From the NCBI RefSeq assembly GCF_008831285.2, contig NC_045138.2, forward strand, positions 8,337,205 to 8,401,204: a stretch of 64,000 nt of DNA. Direction: 5' to 3'. The DNA comes from Nymphaea colorata. Lineage: Eukaryota > Streptophyta > Magnoliopsida > Nymphaeales > Nymphaeaceae. The position numbers and the translations under genes are program-made. This document shows, piece after piece, positions 23,685 to 35,900 of this stretch. Numbering within the stretch: the stretch's first letter is position 1; every line of letters starts with the position of its first letter. Under the pieces are notes generated by a model. That model saw only the letters and a program-made list of their open reading frames with translations. It was not told where the DNA came from and searched no databases.

Positions 23685-24055
23685 GCCAACCAAGTTCTAA
23701 CTAAATAAATCTCGAATATCCGGGCTCTGATTGATAAGGTCAGATAAAGAAAACTGAATCCTATTAACAGTTTGATGGGGATTCATTTAAATGTTTTAGA
23801 ATTGAAATCCAATCTCCATTTGGTTTTGATGGAATACTCTCTATCTTATTATAGTTAGCCAACCAAGTTCTCACTAAATAAATCTCAAATTAGGCATAGC
23901 TTTCTCCGATTAACAACCCGCTCGGATTGGTCAGATCAGATAAACAAAACTGAATCCTCTTAACACTCTGATGGGGATTCAGTTAAAGTCTCACAATTGA
24001 AATTCCATCTGGATTTGGTTGTGATCGTTAATCATTATCTCAATATAGTTAGGCA
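23685..24055. repeat. Two-unit tandem duplication, period about 173 bp
   Basis: The unit beginning GCCAACCAAGTTCTAACTAA (23685) recurs at 23858 as GCCAACCAAGTTCTCACTAA. Both then carry GATGGGGATTCA and a following block in the same order. The copies have diverged. No coding frame. Confidence 0.8.
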
Positions 24056-24997
24056 ATTAGTTAGACCCAGTGAATTATTTTCTCCTAATCTGGTTTCAAC
24101 TTCACCGCGGATTGGCTAATATGGATTGCTTGGAGGAAGTAACATCTAGGAATCTATGTGTTCCATTTGCATCCCTACCTCCAATGGCTTAGTCAAACAC
24201 GGCAAATTGATTGTTCTAGAACTACATTAATCCTTCAATTGCGACGGCCTGTGGTTTGTTTAGGGAATAACTACAGATAAGACTTTTGAAAGGAATGGGA
24301 AAAAATAACAACATTTTAGATATAAGATTTTCATTAGCAGAAAGGTCTTCCCAACAACTGGATCATCCTCGGCTCATGGGTTGGAACGTGCAAGAGCTGT
24401 TCTTCAAAACTAAAGGAAGAAAATTGTTTGCTGGTGTAGTCACTATCCAGGAAAAGTCTATGTGCCCATTGGAATTTTGATGTATTTCTCTAACGAAATT
24501 TGAGCAAAATGTGATGTAGGTGTCTAATAATTCAAACTTTCGTTTTGTAATATTTTTATGGAAAAAATGTGTTTGTTTGGATAAGAAAGTTTTGGCAACT
24601 TCGGGACCGTTTTTAAAATGGAAAAATTACGAGAAAAGCACACATATTTAAAGGTATTTCAAATGCACATCCAAATTTTGAAATTTGCAGTTCACCATTC
24701 AGCATAGCAAATACTCTGATATCGAAAACATTGACCAAATATTGAAATAACAGATTGACCCTTCACATTGAATTCAGAGCTTCCCGACCATTAGATTCCC
24801 CTTTTTAAGTTCATTTACTATTCATTTGCATATTATTTTAACAAGTAAGATTCAAGGCCGTCGGATTGAACTTAACAAGAAAGGCAAAAGAAGCATGAGG
24901 ACAAAATAGGCAAACTGTTAAGGTAACTTTTTTTGTCAAAGGAAAGAAACGCCATGAAATCAAAAGAAAAACGCCCCCAGTCATGCTGAATTCAACA
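24056..24997. other. Unassigned spacer
   Basis: No recognisable gene. Ends at a TA tract (24998-25022) whose flanks (TCAACA and TGTTGA) are complementary. Confidence 0.4.
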
Positions 24998-25022
24998 TAT
25001 ATATATATATATATATATATAT

Positions 25023-25219
25023 GTTGAGTGAACTTGACTTTAGGTAAGTCACATCAGATCAGAGTTTTCTATTTCTTATTGATAGTAAATCAATGGAAAA
25101 AAAAAGAGAACTAATATTAGATGATGAAAAATGTTCATTACATTTTTTTTTCTTAAGCATTCATACAGAGAGCGCTTGTTTGGATGGTTACACAACTCTA
25201 AAAAATCCAGAGTCACCAT
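25023..25219 (-). mobile_element. TA-microsatellite-embedded MITE, copy 1
   Basis: Lies between two TA tracts (24998-25022 and 25219-25243). Its right end, CCAGAGTCACCATTATA, is the reverse complement of the left end of the copy at 26282. The interior matches that copy in inverted orientation, with a T-rich block and a TTTGGATGGTT block. The left end is more diverged. Confidence 0.6.
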
Positions 25220-25262
<43 letters not shown>

Positions 25263-25263
25263 G
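25219..25263. repeat. Microsatellite (TA)n(GA)n
   Basis: TA repeats passing into GA repeats, directly left of the inverted BSL 3'-end copy. Confidence 0.95.
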
Positions 25264-25284
25264 GGGGAGAGATTCTGGAGCGTA

Positions 25285-26240
25285 ATTCGATGCTGGTGCT
25301 TATTGCTCACAGTTTGCCGACACCAACAAAAGGCCGTCCTCAGGGTGCAAATGATCGTGGTCCACTTGCTTGGATATAGGCCCGTTGGTTTCATGTCTTG
25401 TGCAGTGGCAGTTGGGCTCTCTATTGTTCCATGTTATTGCTGTGGCTGCTCATGTTATGGGAGGAGTCCTTTGTATACACGATCAAAAACCCATCTGAGA
25501 GGTTGGAGGGTTTCATGGAGGGCAATGGCATGGTATGCTTTCCACATCTGATGTGCTCCATTCTGCCAGATTACCTTGTATTGTAATGCATATTAAGGCA
25601 ATTCAATTTGGAGGGAAAAATTTCAAGTAACATCAGATGGTTGAGTTATGTCAAGGGATCTAGAGCTCTTTCAGCTGTTAAAGAGATGCTGCAGGTGGCT
25701 TTTTAGAAAGCTGTCAGTCTTATCACCCTCTTCATTAGCTATTGGAAAGGCATTTGGGCAGCACCACTTAGGCGGCTAAGTTTCTCTGTGTTCCAATTGG
25801 AAAATTGTACGCTAGTAGCTTTTCTATTCTTTTCTCCTCTCTTCCGCCATCACTTCTTTTACTCCTTCAAGGTGCTGACTGGTGATTGTTTATATGCAAA
25901 GACGAAACCCTTTGTAGCTGAGCATGTATCATAGTATTGAAGAACTGCAATAGCACGGTGGCATGTATTTTTGTGCTGTTGTATATTATAACTCTTGTGT
26001 GAAGTTGAAGAAGGTTGCATGTAGATTTTGTGTGGGACTGGGAAGATGGGAGGGTTTGTGTAAATAGTAGAGCGGTTCTCATGGGCGCATTCCATTCTCT
26101 TTGGGAGGTGGTGTATGTGAAGTTGATCTGAAAGTTTACGTTGCTCCTTTGTTGTCTATTCCATTTGACCTTTTTCTTATTGCTATTGACTTCTCCCTTA
26201 ATTTGGTTAACATATTTTTCCTTTGTAATGTGTGTGGATA
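25285..26240 (+). pseudogene. Inverted partial copy of the BSL gene: last exon plus 3' UTR
   Basis: Read on the plus strand, this matches the minus-strand terminal exon (30603-30686) and downstream 3' UTR (to about 29760) of the BSL gene. It covers the coding tail reading [19 protein letters not shown] and the stop at 25377-25379. Beyond the stop, several hundred bases are almost identical by eye (two differences in the first 370 or so). Identity falls near the left edge, around the exon start. The genomic intron that precedes the parent exon is absent; the bases before the exon match (GATGC-GG-GCTTA) fit the end of the parent's previous exon better than its intron, hinting at a spliced RNA origin. 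It has no Kelch or phosphatase coding sequence and cannot encode a working enzyme. TA tracts and MITEs bound it. Confidence 0.9.
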
Positions 26241-26260
26241 TATATATATATATATAATAC
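26238..26260. repeat. TA microsatellite
   Basis: Alternating TA at the right end of the BSL 3'-end copy, leading via more TA-rich sequence into the MITE at 26282. Confidence 0.9.
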
Positions 26261-26281
26261 ATATATACATATATAGTAAAA

Positions 26282-26517
26282 TTGAATGGTGACTCCGGCT
26301 TTCAAGAGTCACCCAACCATTTAACCGAAGCCGTATGATCCATCACGATGAATAGTTAGGAGAAAAATAAAGAGAAAAAAGTGATAGACAATCTCATCAT
26401 ATACTATTAATTTATGTCTTTTTTCTCCTTATTTTTGTCTCAATCATTCATTTGCTTTAGATGGATGGCCCTAGTTAAATGGTCGGATGATTCTAGATGG
26501 CCAGAGTCATTATTCAT
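26282..26517 (+). mobile_element. TA-microsatellite-embedded MITE, copy 2
   Basis: Left end TGAATGGTGACTCCGGC; right end reverse-complemented TGAATAATGACTCTGGC, a clear terminal inverted repeat. TA-rich tracts lie on both sides. The interior shares ordered blocks with 52540-52759 and 52785-53019: AGAGAAAAAAGTGATAGACA, a TTAGTTTA-like block, CTTTAGATGGA and GGTTAAATGG. No coding capacity. Confidence 0.8.
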
Positions 26518-26549
26518 TATATATAATTCTAAGAATTGAAACGGCATTA

Positions 26550-28450
26550 ATAATGTTCATCACCTCAGTATGAAATTCAACAGCTTCCAACTGGCATTTG
26601 ACTTGGTGAATGCTACCCCTACTGGACGGACACGTTGACTTTTACCACTGGATGATGTACACCAGTTATTGCCTGCCCTTCTCAACAGGCTAAACCATAT
26701 GTCATGAATCACCAAAGAAGGGCATGGGTCTACCTTAACACCCATATGAACCCAAAAGGCCACCCAAGTCTACCTTATCAAGATGACCCATAAATCAGCT
26801 TTTGATATCTTCCCAACTTGCATGATTATCATCCCTTATCTTGGGTTTTCTTCCTGAGTACTCTTATTCGTTCATTTCTAGACATAACAAATGACGAACA
26901 CGAAGGACAAACACCAAATTCTTGTTGTCCACTTACCTCAAAATTTTTTTTCTGCCACCATTTCAGATTCCTTGATCAGCCACGTATATCTTAACTTTTA
27001 CATTGAATTTGTCACCTAAGAAAGTCTAACAAGGCTTGCGGCTCTTCCAACTTGCAATGAAGTAAAACATGGGCACAGGATTCTGATTCACCTTTATGAC
27101 GAGCAATTATTAACCAGAGGGATACCAAAACTTTGCAGTTCGTCCACAGTTAACAACTTTCCTTTGTAAGCCAAAAAGGGCACCATTTAGCTCTTGGGAT
27201 TGCCGCATTGCTCCACAATTTCAATCCCAGCTCATCTATATTTCTTCTAATGCTTACCAGATCATATATATCTTTCCTACTGAGGGCTGACACGCACCAT
27301 CCAAAAAGCAGGACAGCGTCTAGTTCTTTTGAAGTATCTAATTGATAATATGGGATAAGCAGAGGATATTAAAATTGAGATTTCTGCTACAATGCCAGGC
27401 CAACCCCAAGTTAATCCAATAGCTCCTCATTTGGTGACTTATCTGAAAACCAAACGCATTAGTAAGCAATCTAGAATGCCCCAATCCCAGTTTTCACTCA
27501 ATGGGCAAGTACTATTTCCATTTCACTAAATAGCAGACATCTTCCTATCCCCACATAACACCTTTCTAGGCTTAGGAAGAATGGGCCTTCAGCTTACGTG
27601 TCCACAAACTTTTCTTTTCATGAAACTTCTTATTCACTAACTTTGAAAGTAAAAAGTTATCATCTAGGCCCTATTATAGCAAAACAAATTCCACATGCCT
27701 ACACCTTCCTCCTCGGTCCACAAAAGTTGTGCCAGCCTATGGATGACATTTCCTGATGTCGTCTCAATTTCCCCAAAGAAAAGAAATACAGTTTCTTTCC
27801 AAAGAACTAATCACCAATCTAGGAAGCTTTGAACACGATCGTCCAATACCCGATTAGTTGAAAGATGGCATGCCTAAGGGGACACAGTCAGCTACAAATA
27901 AGGTAAGATTCTGCTTTTCAAGTTAAAACACTCCACCTTGGCGGACAACACCAAATGCACAATGAAAAGCAAGAAACTACAATTTGATGATTAATAACCA
28001 TCGAAATCTGTTGCGCAATTTCTCAACTGTCTAAAGAAGATTGTTCTACTTTATGAAACAGCGCAAGGATACTGCAAAAGATATACCAAGGGATAGCAAG
28101 CTATCCGCTTCAGATACCTTGACAATATTTCCATAACCACGGTTAAAAGAAAAGGAGATAGATGGACACCCCATCTGACTGAACCCTCTTTGACTGTCGG
28201 TGGACATTAGCTCTTTTCCATTAATAACTAGATCGTATGACTCGCTATTACACAGATCGTCATTTTTTCACCCAGCCCTCACAAAATCCCAAATGGGAGA
28301 AGATCCAATTTCCCATTAATAGCTAGATCATATGATATACTAGTTACATAGGTCATTATCCCTCACTAAATCCCAAATGAGAGAGACCGTATATTAAAAA
28401 AAACCCATTTGGCTCTACCACAGGCCTTCAAAATATCGCGTGCGCCATTT
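26550..28450 (-). mobile_element. Dead LINE (non-LTR retrotransposon) fragment
   Basis: Minus-strand frames, broken by stops and shifts, give in order: a reverse-transcriptase block with GVHLSPFLLTVVMEILSRYL (about 28175-28115; the usual motif is QGCPLSPxLFxxVMExLS); a thumb-region block LERNCISFLWG (about 27805); and a zinc-binding tail GESESCAHVLLHCKLEEPQ (about 27100-27040). The order fits the C-terminal half of LINE ORF2 followed by its 3' region. A 95 bp near-duplication at 28218-28392 lies just upstream of the reverse-transcriptase motif. No poly-A tail or target duplication was identified, so the limits are approximate. Confidence 0.75.
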
Positions 28451-29691
28451 TTATTCTCCTTCCTGTTTGCCACCTCATGACAGGACTCTCAACTCCTTTC
28501 AACTCAAAGATCCCTCACCCACCTAGCCTGGCATATATTCTCAATCTCACCCAGATAGGTTTTCCTTTCTATGCAACCTTCACATTTTCCTCATCTCCTC
28601 TTTCATTAAGACAAAACAGATTTCCTAATGAAGAGAGCAAACGAACTTCAGCAAGACATGCATGGGCTGATTCATACTTCGAGCTTTATATTCACTTGAG
28701 ACAGGGAAAATCTTATATGTGAATTAAATAATTGGTCCCACCACCAAGTGGACGCCCCGTGTTGTGTCATGTGAAATCAAAATTAAACTCTAAGGTGACA
28801 AAGATGGAGAGAATTATCAGCAGAGGAGCAGAGACAACAATCTTGGAAAAATAGTGCACATGGTTACAACTATTGAATGCGGTCACATAATTCTGCGCAG
28901 ATAAGAGATGGACGCTCGAGGTACACACTTCAGCATAAGGATCAGACAAATCCATATCATCCAACAAAGAATGGGAACACAAAAATATTTAAAAAAAAAA
29001 AGTAATTATGGCCCATGTAAGATGTGTGAACTAAACCAAGGTCGGAACCCATGTGTTTGAACCATTGAGATCATTGCTGTGCTACTTGTGCAACTCGGTA
29101 GGCGTTCCTATAAATCCATAAATTAAGAAACATAGATCATAAGGAAGAGCTAGGCACAGGCTTTTGTTACCCTAATTTTTGTTTGTTACACAAGTAAACT
29201 GCACCCCGGCAGAGAGATTTCTCGCCCTCCCAGCAGCACAAGACCGAAGGTTATACCCAGTAGCATAGAGCAAGCATTTATATTTAAAAAAACGTGTTAA
29301 ATATCAAATCTTCATTGATTATGTAAACCAAAGGTAAGTGGCGAAACCAGATCTACAGAGACAGGAGATATATATATATATATATATATAAGCATCAAAA
29401 AGGGAAGCAGGATTCCTACCCTTGAGAGCGAGCGCAAAACAAGACAATCCGGTCACAAAACGAACGATAATAGCCTTAAAGACACTTCCACGAAAAAGAA
29501 CGGTTTCTGCTAATACCCTACCATAAGTTTTACATGTATAAAGTTTTCGTCAGCACTCAAATTCATAACTTCCGCACACAAACATGCTTGAACTAACTTT
29601 ATTCCACTCCTTCCACAATTTCCTTGAAGCAGGCAAGAACACGGAGAAATAGCAAGGCTATCATAGACGCCCTTTCAATGCCTATAATATA
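28451..29691. other. Unassigned spacer downstream of the BSL gene
   Basis: May include more 5' LINE sequence up to about 28720, too decayed to be sure. A TA tract lies at 29368-29390. A minus-strand AATAAA (29598-29603) could serve as a distal poly-A signal for the BSL gene but is not proven to be used. Confidence 0.35.

Positions 29692-29759
<68 letters not shown>
29692..29759. repeat. Microsatellite (TA)n(CA)n
   Basis: TA then CA repeats. Equivalent TG/TA sequence stands at the matching edge of the inverted copy (about 26228-26260), so the homology between parent and copy runs into this tract. Confidence 0.95.
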
Positions 29760-29762
<3 letters not shown>

Positions 29763-30602
29763 GAAAGAATAAATATGTTGACCAAAGAGAAGTCAATAGC
29801 AATAAGAAAAAGGTCAAATGCAATAGACAACAAAGGAGCAACGTGAACTTTCAGATCAACTTCACATACACCACCTCCCAAAGAGAATGGAATGCGCCCA
29901 TGAGAACCGCTCCACTATTTACACAAACCCTCCCATCTTCCAAGTCCCACACAAAATCTACATGCAACCTTCTTCAACTTCACACAAGAGTTATAATATA
30001 CAACAGCACAAAAATACATGCCACCGTGCTGTTGCAGTTCTTCAATACTATGATACATGCTCAGCTACAAAGGGTTTCGTCTTTGCATATAAACAATCAC
30101 CAGTCAGCACCTTGAAGGAGTAAAAGAAGTGATGGCGGAAGAGAGGAGAAAAGAATAGAAAAGCTACTAGCGTACAATTTTCCAATTGGAACACAGAGAA
30201 ACTTAGCCGCCTAAGTGGTGCTGCCCAAATGCCTTTCCAATAGTTAATGAAGAGGGTGATAAGACTGACAGCTTTCTAAAAAGCCACCTGCAGCATCTCT
30301 TTAACAGCTGAAAGAGCTCTAGATCCCTTGACATAACTCAACCATCTGATGTTACTTGAAATTTTTCCCTCCAAATTGAATTGCCTTAATATGCATTACA
30401 ATACAAGGTAATCTGGCAGAATGGAGCACATCAGATGTGGAAAGCATACCATGCCATTGCCCTCCATGAAACCCTCCAACCTCTCAGATGGGTTTTTGAT
30501 CGTGTATACAAAGGACTCCTCCCATAACATGAGCAGCCACAGCAATAACATGGAACAATAGAGAGCCCAACTGCCACTGCATAAGACATGAAACCAACGG
30601 GC
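29760..30602 (-). other. 3' UTR of the BSL gene (inferred)
   Basis: Non-coding sequence directly after the BSL stop codon and the part duplicated in inverted form at about 25380-26240. That it is transcribed is inferred from position and from its inclusion in the copy; the poly-A site is not defined. Confidence 0.6.
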
Positions 30603-32882
30603 CTATATCCAAGCAAGTGGACCACGATCATTTGCACCCTGAGGACGGCCTCTTGTTGGTGTCGGTGGCCTGTGAGCATTAAGCTCCTGATTTTTTTATA
30701 ATATGTCAAACAGTCAGCAAATGCAGCACATACGATTTGCTTAAATATGCTTAAGATTATTATAGAACGGAAGGCCCTACCTGCATCCACGTGTCTTCAA
30801 TATGAGGTTCAGGTGACGTGTCTGGTGATGAAATTGCTGGTGGCAAAGGATGAATGAGTTTTGGGACAACAACAAGGTCCCTCCCCAAAACCAAGATCGC
30901 TCCTGCATTGTTTGCAGTACCTATTTTTTTTGTGGTCACACCAGTGAGAATCACAATAGCGGAAGAACAGAAGAAAACGTCCAAGAGGAATATGATGGCT
31001 CCATACCACAGTAGTTGGTAGCTGAGAAGAGAGTAATTAGATGGCCTTGAGCAAATCGCTCAAAACCATCCATTACACACTCATGTGCACGTACAATCAA
31101 CTGAAGATCGTTATTGTTGCAAAATTCCATTACACGATCAGGCTGTAGAAAAAAGTGGTTCTTCAAAATCAATGAATCCCAAAGAAACACATTCAAAACA
31201 TAAGACAACGAAAGTTTGACTGGATGACCTAAATTCAACGATAATTGCATTATCATGAGTCCTGAAGCAAGTAGTATCTAATTTCTGCAGTTTTCAAAAT
31301 TTAACATATTGCATGCCTGCATCCAAGAGAGACTCAGCATGATAAAATATCCGTAGGTGGTCATGTTTTCCCCCTTTCAAACACAGCTTCATGATAATGA
31401 CTAGTCTTGCATACTTCAAATACTTTCAAGAGACATGAAACTATTTTGGTGCTTTGAGGTGTGTGCCGGAATTATCATTTGATACATATACCAGATTTTT
31501 TACACCCAAAAGACGCCTATTGGACAATCGATGAAAAAGTAGATGATAACCAACAGAGTCTAAAAAGAATTTTTTCCTGCTTTTGATGTTCCAAATAAGC
31601 CAACATGGGTAGAAGCACCCATTTCTTTAGCTAAGAAAAAAAAAGATACAAAAAATCAAACTTCCCTATCCCTAATGAACAAGTCCCTGAAGCATGAAGA
31701 TGGTTGCGCAAGGAGACAAATGTAGGGCATATAGTGCTACAGAAAATATTGTCAGGGAGTATCAAATTATAATCCTCGAGTTTAATCTTTTTAAAATTTA
31801 AAGGCAATGCACAAACATTCATTTTCAGTATAAATGTGCATCAAAGAAAGTCAATCCAATAGCAACTGAGTAGGAATAAAGAAGAAAATAAAGATCAACA
31901 GTCGGCTCACTACAGAGCAGGATTCTCCCTTATGTTTTAAGAGGGTCCACTACTCCACTTGCCAGTACATTATATATAAACATGATATACATGCTGTCAG
32001 AACATACAATTTTTTCATATATGTGAAGTATAGCAGATGCACCAACCAGAATCTTTTGCCCTCAAAAGTTTCTTGTAGTTTTCATTAAATCTTTAACTGT
32101 AAACTCAAGGTATAATGATTATATGTTCAAACTTTCAAAGACACTTACTGCACACATACTGAAGAGTTTTAAGTATAAGCCCCATACATTTTGAGTAAAG
32201 ACAATAGGATTTCTCATGCTTCCAAGGTCAACCACAAAATAACTAAATATATTCATATGTTCTTTTCTATTTTCTTGTTGTCAGCTAGGGTTTTAACCAT
32301 ATAGCCATTCGAGTGAGGAGTCCAAACATATACCTATTGAAGTGAGGAGTCCGGCTAGCAGCTGACTCTCCCCTCAACTAGATGTCAATTGTGAGGATTA
32401 TGCCCTTTTCATACGAGCAAAAAATGAAGTGCGGGTACTATTACTTTTAACTTTTATGTCTTTTTTCTTCTCTTTATTACAGAGGTCCTTTATCTGTTTT
32501 TCTGTTTCTACGTCAGGATTTGGCTTCCATTGGTATGTATATATTGCGAGAAATTGTACTAATGGTTGCTTGTACTTTTCATTTTAGCTGTTTAGCAAGA
32601 CATGATTCTTGTTCAATTTTTGTTGCCTTTGGTTCCATCCTTTTTGGGTTGACTAGTAATTCTTCATGTTACAATTGATAGGCAACCAAAAGTGTTCAAG
32701 AAAGAACTCACCCCAAAAGTAACCAATCCTGGTCCCCTTGCATTTGGACGCAAGCCCTCAACACTATCATTCTCCGTGGGGTCAGACCTGCCAACAAAAG
32801 AATTTTAGATCTTCAAAATAGTAGTCAGCTCAGCTAAATTACTCAGATCATTAAAATATATCCATAATGTTAGCTTAGTGCG

Positions 32883-32915
<33 letters not shown>

Positions 32916-35900
32916 CATTTTTAGAGTTTAAGATAGGCTCAGGAAATGTGATTGTCTAGTACCCATTTATGTAGGACACATGTAGATAATTGGATTATAA
33001 TAATAATACTAGTAGGAAAAATAATAGTTAAAGAATAATAGTAATAACAATAACAAAGGAGGGAGGAGCCACGCACCAAAGAAGATCCATGAGGACCACA
33101 GAACCTGCTTCCATAGTTATAGGTCGTTGCAGGTTTTCGATTTGCTCCACATGATTTATAGATCGGCCAATCCCTCCGTGCATGCATATAATTTTCTTTT
33201 CAATCAGAGCTGCCAAAGGAAGCCAATTGAATAATCTGTTTATACGGTGCCAAGCCCAAATGCCATCTCGTTCTCCCTGGTTAGAAGCAGATCAATTTCA
33301 TAAGATTCAATATACTTGACGAAATCTAGGACAGCAAGAAAATAATGCCCATTAAATACCATGCGTTCAATACACTCGATCCGAAAACCAAATAGAGCAT
33401 TTATATCTGCAGCCTCATGATTCCCACGAATTAAATGCACATTGTGTGGATACTCAATCTGGATAATCAAAAGATACATGAAATCAGAACCAAAAAAAAA
33501 TAAACAAGCAAAAACTAAAAACCTTCAAACACATAAACAAATCACAAGTACAACCAGTTGGAGCGTACCTTGAGAGCAAGCAAAAGACAGATGGTTTCTA
33601 GGCTGTGTTGGCCTCGGTCAACATAATCTCCCAAGAACAGGTAATCAATATATCTGCAAGCAAGAGCAGCAGACGTTATGTCAGCCAAAGAAAATTGCTA
33701 CATCTGCTCCCAATTAATGAACAAATCAATCACGTTCTCTATGCGTTGGTAATCAAGTATCAAAATATCAAAACCATCAAAAGGAGGAAACAAAACAAAT
33801 GATAAAACAAAATTACTAATAAAATATTAGAAAAAGCCAAAAAGCAACATCCTAGCAGCTTGCTAGAAACTTAGAACAGTTACACAAAAGTACTAGAAAC
33901 ACATCACGTATCCATTAGCTATTGTATCCTAAATAAACATAAGCAAATATCGTGACAAATTGGATGAGTCATTCATAAAGAATCACCCTGCTTTTTGACA
34001 TTGCATTTAATAGTGTAAGTTCGCATTCTGCTCCAAAGAGGCACTATCCTTAACCATTCACTTAAAGATTGCTTGGTAAAAGCAAATGAACCGGGTTCAA
34101 ATTCACTTTAAAACTATAACAAAGCTAAATGAATTATCTTATCAGGAAAGGATCAAAAGGTATTTTATACTTAAGAGACATTTGAGATACGTTAAAAAAA
34201 AATGCAGGCAATGATTGACAAATTTGGCAGCTTTCCCCTAACCTCACCTCTCATGGATATCAACCCTACAGAATACCCTAGAAGCTGCTAAAGTTAAGAT
34301 AAGTACTGGGTAGGCATTACACCATCTTATCTTCTACAAACCCAGAAAACAATTAAAATGTACTGACAATTACAAACATGACTACAATGTATCAGACATT
34401 TTAACTATTAACAATTAGATAGGTGGATGAAGTTTTTTACACACAGATACAAGTAAAGACATATATTTACATATTTGTGTTAATATAGTATACACTACCA
34501 GACAGATACAGACTTTTATCAAAAAAACAGAAAGGAAGTAAATTTTAAACTAGAAGCAAGTAAGAATACTATGATACCTTAGAAGGAGAAAGTGTCAGAC
34601 TCCAAGACGTTAAAAAACTGACTTTGCAACAACAAGAACAAGTGATCTCAGAATCATTGATTTATAAATGGTATATCATGTGACTTCCTCTAGAAAATCA
34701 GAAAAAAAAAAAACCATCCTGAGATACAAGTAATTACTGCAGTCCATGTAACATTTTTTTAGAAAAAACAAAGTATAGATCATAGAATATAGAAAAATTT
34801 TCTAATCTCTGAATTGCATATATGGATTATGCCATTATGGAGTCTTCAACACTCAAAACATGACCATTATGTCTAATAGAATTTAGCACTTTGAAGCACA
34901 AGGTTCAATTGCCAGTGTCAGTGTCAATGTCAGACATGAAAACAATGACATGCTGAACATTTATGAGCATCTACGAACCACTATTTGTGATTTCCGCATC
35001 TTAAAATTGACAACACAGAACTTCAGAGCTTTGCTAGAAATAACGATAAAATTGAGTATAACAAATGCATGAAAAAAAATATGAATGGACATCCAAATAC
35101 ATGAACATGAACAAAAAAAACAAAACATTCAGTCTCTGTCCAGTCTACTTGTTATATAAAAATTCATGCTTGCACAGAATAGATGCACATCAACAAATAA
35201 AGAAAAAGAAAAACCTTAAGCATGTGCAACAGATAGAGAAAAGGAAAAACTTACGCTATATCTCCAGCCGTTGATGGAGATCCATATTCATCAAAGAGGC
35301 GCATGAGATCACCAAACTGACCATGGAGATCACCAAAAATCTTTACAGGAGCCTTAATTTTCAAAACACTAGGCTCACAAGAAAAGATTCTCTCAGCACT
35401 TTCACAAAGGTCAGCAATCTCATTGCAATCTAAGAAGAACTGTCGCCGCACAGGAGGTTTCCAACCACGAGGCTTCAAAAGGTGTGCTATAACCTGCAAT
35501 CCAAGAATTGCGTTTATTTACAAGCAACAAATTACATAATGTAAATCCTACCAACCTATAAAATTAGTTCCAAAAATCTTCATCATGTAAATTTAGGATA
35601 TGAGTTAGAAACTCAAAATTAATACACTTCTTCACTTGGGGCGCCTGCCCAATCTAATTGAAAAGGTGGCTGCCTAGGTCCTAGGCGAGCACCTAGGCAT
35701 GCTTTTGACTACTAACGTTCTATTACATAAATATTACAAGAGGAAATACCAGGACGATAAAAATTTAGACTTGAGAGAACAAAAGGAATTTTTAAACCAT
35801 GATCATTGATCAGTAAGGGTTATTACCTTCTTCGGAACGCTGCTAATAGACATTTGCCGATCTAAAAGTTTTCTTGCTGCATTTGCACTTTCTGGAGTAC

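Noticed and set aside
29025-29105. Possible tRNA or tRNA-derived SINE on the minus strand
   Set aside because: A GGTTCCGACC-like word is present, but no cloverleaf or A box at the correct spacing could be built.
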